Below, piece after piece: positions 60,043 through 64,000 of a stretch of 64,000 bases of DNA. This DNA comes from Aquirufa aurantiipilula (GTDB lineage: Bacteria; Bacteroidota; Bacteroidia; Cytophagales; Spirosomataceae). Both the position numbers and the translations under genes were made by a program. The notes below the pieces were generated by a model, which ran no database searches, was not told the DNA's origin, and worked only from the letters and a program-made list of their open reading frames with translations. Within the stretch, counting starts at the first letter, position 1. Each line of letters starts with the position of its first letter. The stretch lies in NCBI RefSeq assembly GCF_019923745.1, contig NZ_JAANOG010000006.1:66716-130715 (forward strand), in the 5' to 3' direction.

Positions 60043-60357
60043 TTATTTTAAAGAAATTGACTCGATCAAAACCTTCGTCAAATCTTGACGGTGACCATTC
60101 ATTTTTTGGTAACTCTTTCTGCGCTTCTTCTTGAAAACCAAGACTTTCTCGCCACGAACGTGAGCTACAATTTTTCCTGTGATTTTAGCTCCCTCTACAG
60201 TAGGGGCTCCAACGGTCACATCTCCGTCTTTGTCAACAAGTAAAACCTTGTCGAAAACCAGTGCAGCGCCTTCCTCGCCCGCCAAACGGTGGGTATAAAC
60301 GGAACGGTCTTTTTCTACTTTAAATTGCTGCCCGGCAATTTCTACGATTGCGTACAT
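60043..60357 (-). CDS. rplU: Large-subunit ribosomal protein bL21
   Basis: 104 residues, standard length. [34 protein letters not shown] and the C-terminal signature [18 protein letters not shown]. Binds 23S rRNA. First gene of rplU-rpmA, 39 bases apart, with a strong promoter and a 65-base leader. Confidence 0.97.
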   Translation of the reverse strand: MYAIVEIAGQQFKVEKDRSVYTHRLAGEEGAALVFDKVLLVDKDGDVTVGAPTVEGAKITGKIVAHVRGEKVLVFKKKRRKSYQKMNGHRQDLTKVLIESISLK

Positions 60358-60383
60358 TCTTTTATGTATTTAAGTGAAACAAT

Positions 60384-60425
60384 CCCACGAGGCTAGGAAT
60401 ACCTTTCAAAAGCCTTTTAAATGGG
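60384..60425 (-). promoter_or_regulatory. Candidate rplU leader structure
   Basis: In the minus-strand leader CCCAT pairs with GTGGG, inside which AGGC pairs with GCCT, and an inner AGG-TATT-CCT hairpin. Nested helices just before rplU could be an autoregulatory L21 site. Seen by eye only. Confidence 0.35.
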
Positions 60426-60429
60426 GGTG

Positions 60430-60460
60430 CAAATATAAAAAGTTATTGGCAAACTTGCAA
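60430..60460 (-). promoter_or_regulatory. Promoter of rplU-rpmA
   Basis: On the minus strand TTG (60458-60460) and TATATTTG (60430-60437) are separated by 20 bases, an excellent match to the Bacteroidota -33/-7 consensus, followed by a leader of about 65 bases. Confidence 0.8.
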
Positions 60461-60483
60461 GTAAGCCCTTGATTTAATTGTGA

Positions 60484-61650
60484 TTAATACACAAACTCAC
60501 CGAATTCACTTCGAATAGTCAACTTCTTGCTTGGAGAAGATTCCACACGACCAATCACTTGAGCTGGTATACCAAAGCTTTGAGAAATCTGAATAATCTG
60601 ATCGGCAAACTTAGGATTAACATAAATCTCCAACCGGTGTCCCATATTGAACACCTGATACATTTCCTGATAACTTGTTCCACTCTCTTTTTGAATCATC
60701 TCAAATAAAGCAGGAACCGGAAATAATTGATCTTTAATGATATGTACTTGATCAACAAAATGCATCACTTTGGTTTGCGCACCACCAGAACAATGGACCA
60801 TACCATGCAAATGTGGACGCAACTCTTCTAATATCGCTTTAATCACCGGAGCATAAGTTCTGGTAGGAGATAAAATCAATTGCCCTACATTCATAGGTGT
60901 ACCCGCAACTGCCTCTTCTAACCTTCTGGAACCGGAATAAACCAAATCACGAGGAACTTGAGGATCAAAACTTTCTGGGTATTGACTCGCTAAATAGTGC
61001 CCTAATACATCATGACGCGCCGATGTCAGGCCATTACTTCCCATTCCACCATTATAAGTTTTCTCATAATTAGCTTGACCATCAGAGGCCAAACCGATGA
61101 TGACATCACCTGCTTGAATATGCTCATTAGAAACTACATCGGAGCGTTTTAAACGAGCTACTACCGTGCTATCCACAATGATGGTTCGTACCAAATCCCC
61201 CACATCTGCCGTTTCTCCTCCGGTACTGTAAATACCTATCCCATTATCACGAAGCATTTGAAGCACCTCTTCCGTACCTTGAATAATCTCAGCAATTACT
61301 TCCCCAGGGATCAAATTTTTATTCCGACCAATCGTGCTGGATAATAACATATGGTCTGTTGCTCCCACACAAATTAAGTCGTCCGTATTCATCACCACCG
61401 CATCCTGTGCAATACCTCTCCAAACAGAAATATCTTCTGTTTCTTTCCAGTAGAGGTATGCCAAAGAGGATTTTGTACCTGCTCCATCCGCATGCATGAT
61501 ATTGCAATATGCCTCATCTCCTCCCAACATATCAGGAGAAATTTTGCAAAATGCTTTTGGGAATAATCCTTTATCTAAGGTCGATATGGCCTTATGTACA
61601 TCGTCTTTTGATGCAGAAACCCCTCTTTGTAAATAACGATCTGAGGACAT
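60484..61650 (-). CDS. purM: AIR synthase (phosphoribosylformylglycinamidine cyclo-ligase)
   Basis: 388 residues. PurM motifs: YLQRGVSASKDDVHKAI, MHADGAGTKSSLAYL, NTDDLICVGA, STGGETADVGD, and the C-terminal MGHRLEIYV. It makes aminoimidazole ribonucleotide in purine synthesis. It begins 4 bases after the hemB stop, so hemB-purM is a short operon. PurM is usually about 345 residues; the extra length is spread rather than a separate domain. Confidence 0.93.
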   Translation of the reverse strand: MSSDRYLQRGVSASKDDVHKAISTLDKGLFPKAFCKISPDMLGGDEAYCNIMHADGAGTKSSLAYLYWKETEDISVWRGIAQDAVVMNTDDLICVGATDHMLLSSTIGRNKNLIPGEVIAEIIQGTEEVLQMLRDNGIGIYSTGGETADVGDLVRTIIVDSTVVARLKRSDVVSNEHIQAGDVIIGLASDGQANYEKTYNGGMGSNGLTSARHDVLGHYLASQYPESFDPQVPRDLVYSGSRRLEEAVAGTPMNVGQLILSPTRTYAPVIKAILEELRPHLHGMVHCSGGAQTKVMHFVDQVHIIKDQLFPVPALFEMIQKESGTSYQEMYQVFNMGHRLEIYVNPKFADQIIQISQSFGIPAQVIGRVESSPSKKLTIRSEFGEFVY

Positions 61651-61654
61651 ATAA

Positions 61655-62626
61655 TTACGCTAATTTTAATTGTGCAAACTCTTTAGCAAAATAGGTCAAA
61701 ATAACCTGAGCTCCTGCTCGCTTAATCGATAATAAACTCTCCAACATAGCCTTTTCTCCATCAATCCAGCCGTTTTGGGCGGCTGCCTTTACCATGGCAT
61801 ATTCTCCTGAAACATTGTAGGCGGCAATCGGTAAATGACTATTTTCTTTCAATAAGGAAATGATATCCAAATAGGCCAAAGCAGGTTTCACCATTAAAAA
61901 ATCAGCCCCCTCCATTTCATCTAATTCTGCCTCAATCAATGCCTCCCGACGATTCGCAGGATTCATTTGATAGGTTTTTTTATCCCCAAACTTAGGCGCA
62001 GATTCCAAGGCATCTCGGAATGGTCCATAAAATGCCGAAGCATATTTAGCCGTATAGGCCATGATGCCCACTTGAGAAAAGCCCGCCTCATCCAAAGCTT
62101 GACGCAAATATCCTACTCGACCATCCATCATGTCCGATGGTCCGATCAATTTGCTTCCTGCCTGTGCCTGAGCAATGGCCATTTTGGCCAATACTGGCAA
62201 GGTTTCATCATTTAAAATCTGACCATCTTTGACGATTCCATCATGCCCATCCGAACTATATGGATCCATCGCCACATCCGTCAATAAGCTGATTTCAGGG
62301 AATCGTTTACTGATTTCATAAATGGATTCCGTGTAAATATTGCCTTTTCTATAACTCTCAGTAGCCATAGAATCCTTTTTAGATTCAGGAATTTGAGGAA
62401 ACAAAGCAAAGGACTGAATACCCAGTTTGACACAGGATTCAATTTCTGCCAACAATAAATCTAAGGTAAACCGATAAATTCCCGGCATGGAAGAAATCTC
62501 CGTTTGGGTATTTTGCCCCTCCATCACAAAAAGCGGAAACATCATATCTTTAACAGATAATCGATTTTCTTCCACCATGGAACGGATTACGGCACTTTGA
62601 CGATTTCTACGAGGTCTTTGCAACAT
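61655..62626 (-). CDS. hemB: Porphobilinogen synthase (delta-aminolevulinic acid dehydratase)
   Basis: 323 residues. Schiff-base lysines lie in MAYTAKYASAFYGPF and FLMVKPALAYLDI. The metal loop reads DVAMDPYSSDGHDG, i.e. the Asp/Ser type rather than the Cys-rich zinc type, so it should use Mg or no catalytic zinc. It joins two 5-aminolevulinate molecules for heme. Upstream 38 bases is the XRE regulator. Confidence 0.97.
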   Translation of the reverse strand: MLQRPRRNRQSAVIRSMVEENRLSVKDMMFPLFVMEGQNTQTEISSMPGIYRFTLDLLLAEIESCVKLGIQSFALFPQIPESKKDSMATESYRKGNIYTESIYEISKRFPEISLLTDVAMDPYSSDGHDGIVKDGQILNDETLPVLAKMAIAQAQAGSKLIGPSDMMDGRVGYLRQALDEAGFSQVGIMAYTAKYASAFYGPFRDALESAPKFGDKKTYQMNPANRREALIEAELDEMEGADFLMVKPALAYLDIISLLKENSHLPIAAYNVSGEYAMVKAAAQNGWIDGEKAMLESLLSIKRAGAQVILTYFAKEFAQLKLA

Positions 62627-62664
62627 GATTGATCCAAATTATTTGCAAAGTTACAGAATAAAAA

Positions 62665-63015
62665 TTAACCCCGTTGCTCCAATTTAGCACTCAGCTCGGC
62701 TATTTTCTTTTGTAAATCCAGAATTAGTCGCAAGGATTCATCAAATTCCTTACGCATCACAAAACTATAGCCCTCACTTGGATTTACATCATTTGTATTA
62801 CCAATGGTCAATGCGGGCTTTTCCATTAGGATTTCTCCTAAATCAAATTCCAAAACCTCCGCAATTTGTTTCATTCGAGATAGATTGGGATCTGTTTGAC
62901 CCCGCTCAATTTTAGAATAAGAAGATGTCGAAATATTTAATTTCATCGCCACGTAATCTTGGCTATATCCTTTATCAGATCTAATTTTTCGAATGCTTTT
63001 TGCGAAGTCTTTCAT
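62665..63015 (-). CDS. XRE-family transcriptional regulator with coiled-coil C terminus
   Basis: 116 residues. HTH_3 domain at 5-60 (IRKIRSDKGYSQDYVAMKLN, then STSSYSKIERGQTDPNLSRMKQIA), typical of Bacteroidota small regulators. Residues about 85-115 are a heptad-like coiled coil (LRLILDLQKKIAELSAKLEQ), probably for dimerisation. Targets unknown; repeats in its own upstream region suggest autoregulation. It is 38 bases before hemB. Confidence 0.9.
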   Translation of the reverse strand: MKDFAKSIRKIRSDKGYSQDYVAMKLNISTSSYSKIERGQTDPNLSRMKQIAEVLEFDLGEILMEKPALTIGNTNDVNPSEGYSFVMRKEFDESLRLILDLQKKIAELSAKLEQRG

Positions 63016-63060
63016 CGCAGTAAAATTCCAAAAGAATTAGAGGATTACTGTGTGCGTAAA

Positions 63061-63117
63061 ATGACATAAAATAAACTTTTATGACATTTACAATCGTTTG
63101 ACGACAAATTTTGTCAT
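63061..63117. promoter_or_regulatory. ATGACAT repeats upstream of the XRE gene
   Basis: ATGACAT occurs at 63061-63067 and 63081-63087, 20 bases apart, and a near-palindrome GACAAA-T-TTTGTC lies at 63103-63115. They fall in the about 110-base region before the regulator start, as expected for an autoregulatory operator. Confidence 0.4.
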
Positions 63118-63124
63118 TTATCAG

Positions 63125-64000
63125 TTACTTGATAAGCCCTTGAAGCCAGTGTTGACAATCTAAGTTAAAATCTTCACTCAATTGATTCAATAATAATCCC
63201 TGATCGGAAGACTCCAATTTCAAACCTACAAAATCCAACAACTCGTTCAATGGGCCTTCCAATGGATCATTTCCCTCTACCCACAGATGCCAAAAATTAG
63301 TCAAACTAGCTTCATACACTTCTTCCACGACTTGGTATACATCCGCTAAAGCATAACCTTGCTGTTTGATACCAAACCTGTCATTCATGAGAACCATGAC
63401 ATCCCGTATCGATTTACGATGCTCAAATTTCTTACGTATCATCAAATCCATTGCCAAAGCAACAATTGCTCCTTTGTAATAAATAGAAACTCGTTTGCCC
63501 GGAATAGCTTTTCCATAGCCGTCCAACCACAAATCAATAGAACTCTCAATCAGCGATTGCTTGGATGCTCCATCCCGCTCAAAATGCAATTTGAGATTCC
63601 CCAAAAGTGATGCTAAATATTCTTCCTTTTGATATACCCCAGAAGCCACTAAAAACCAATCTCCTAAATAAGTGGTCACTCCCTCCACAAACCAGGCCGT
63701 AGGAAAATAAACTTCTTCCGCATATTGATAGGGCCATAATTCCTTAGGTCGAATGGTCGCGATATTCCACACGTGAAACAATTCATGTGAAGCTAAACCA
63801 ATTAAATCATCATATAAATCCCGATCTGGTGGGCCCAAAACCATCATAGTAGAACTTCGATGTTCCACGCCATGGTAAAAAGCCTCCTCCTTTATCCAAT
63901 GCTGAAACCGATATTCACTAACAGGAAAATGTTTCATCCATTCCAACTGGAAAGCCGATATTTTCCGATAGGCTTCCAATAATTTCACTTGAAAAACAGG
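63125..64000 (-). CDS. M61-family metallopeptidase (glycyl aminopeptidase), N-terminal part cut off
   Basis: The last 290 or so residues of an M61 peptidase; the reading frame continues past base 64000, so the start lies outside the window. The zinc site is HELFHVWN with a downstream Glu in WFVEGVTTYLGD; further PLEGPLNELLDFVGLKL, a C-terminal PDZ-like region, is cut short. M61 enzymes remove N-terminal glycine or acidic residues in vitro. Ends about 110 bases before the XRE gene on the same strand. Confidence 0.88.
   Translation of the reverse strand, partial: PVFQVKLLEAYRKISAFQLEWMKHFPVSEYRFQHWIKEEAFYHGVEHRSSTMMVLGPPDRDLYDDLIGLASHELFHVWNIATIRPKELWPYQYAEEVYFPTAWFVEGVTTYLGDWFLVASGVYQKEEYLASLLGNLKLHFERDGASKQSLIESSIDLWLDGYGKAIPGKRVSIYYKGAIVALAMDLMIRKKFEHRKSIRDVMVLMNDRFGIKQQGYALADVYQVVEEVYEASLTNFWHLWVEGNDPLEGPLNELLDFVGLKLESSDQGLLLNQLSEDFNLDCQHWLQGLIK

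Noticed and set aside
1-64000. CRISPR array or phage-type repeat cluster
   Set aside because: No regularly spaced repeats of CRISPR size with different spacers; the repeats found are dispersed palindromes.

Overview
The window looks like chromosomal DNA of a free-living, probably aquatic member of Bacteroidota, order Cytophagales. It is AT-rich. Promoters that can be recognised carry the Bacteroidota -7 element TANNTTTG. Family content points the same way: SusD-era secreted hydrolases, OmpA/PD40 proteins, DUF983, DUF4260, GH3-beta-lactamase fusions and PVC-type DUF1501/DUF1549/DUF1553 proteins. There is no rRNA, CRISPR array, prophage, transposase or plasmid replication gene. Genes are dense and no gene-free stretch exceeds 300 bases. 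The genus cannot be fixed from sequence alone; something near the Spirosomataceae is an inference.

Layout. 1-4.7 kb: a phosphoesterase, a sterol-desaturase-like membrane oxygenase and a VWA/AAA+ pair. 4.8-13.3 kb: a minus-strand five-gene unit of PVC-type secreted redox proteins (FAD oxidoreductase, DUF1501, DUF1549/1553 cytochrome, DUF2231-cytochrome-LRR, unknown secreted protein). 13.4-23.4 kb: small housekeeping and accessory genes, hemN, a DsbA-like protein, PIG-L deacetylase with GH31, DUF4260, TfoX-C, Dabb, SGNH hydrolase. 23.5-29.4 kb: a plus-strand glycan cluster (two CDP-paratose-epimerase-like SDRs, a GT2, two related polytopic membrane proteins of unknown function). 29.5-34.2 kb: DoxX-like protein and the minus-strand run M28 peptidase-gcvT-comB-thrC. 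34.4-41.2 kb: rnr, aldo/keto reductase, gmhB-like, a small membrane protein, then DUF983-lptG-like-EamA. 41.2-46 kb: Gfo/Idh/MocA plus a 1216-residue ThuA/dehydrogenase/cupredoxin protein. 46-50.9 kb: tgt, Lrp regulator, tRNA-Gly and tRNA-Leu, serine hydrolase, glycosyltransferase. 50.9-57.2 kb: OmpA/PD40, LOG, TIGR01777 epimerase, GH3-beta-lactamase. 57.3-64 kb: tpiA, HAD, NifU-like, rpmA-rplU, purM-hemB, XRE regulator, M61 peptidase (cut by the window end).

The most striking non-genic signal is palindromic DNA. Two dispersed families of about 33-nt near-perfect palindromes sit at gene 3' ends (core AACCTTGACAGCGTT, four copies; core AGATTTGTCAACTTTT, three copies). Two further, different palindromes lie in frame inside coding genes: a perfect 29-bp-arm hairpin in a DinB/DUF1569 gene and a 22-bp-arm one in the DUF2231-cytochrome gene. 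Both add about 20 residues in a linker or loop, like the in-gene palindromic elements known from Rickettsia. Other points worth checking are a Tgt without the zinc-binding cysteines, a GmhB-like phosphatase without its zinc cysteines next to an Asp-type HemB, a long Ala/Lys tail on ribosomal protein L27, and a candidate L21 leader structure.
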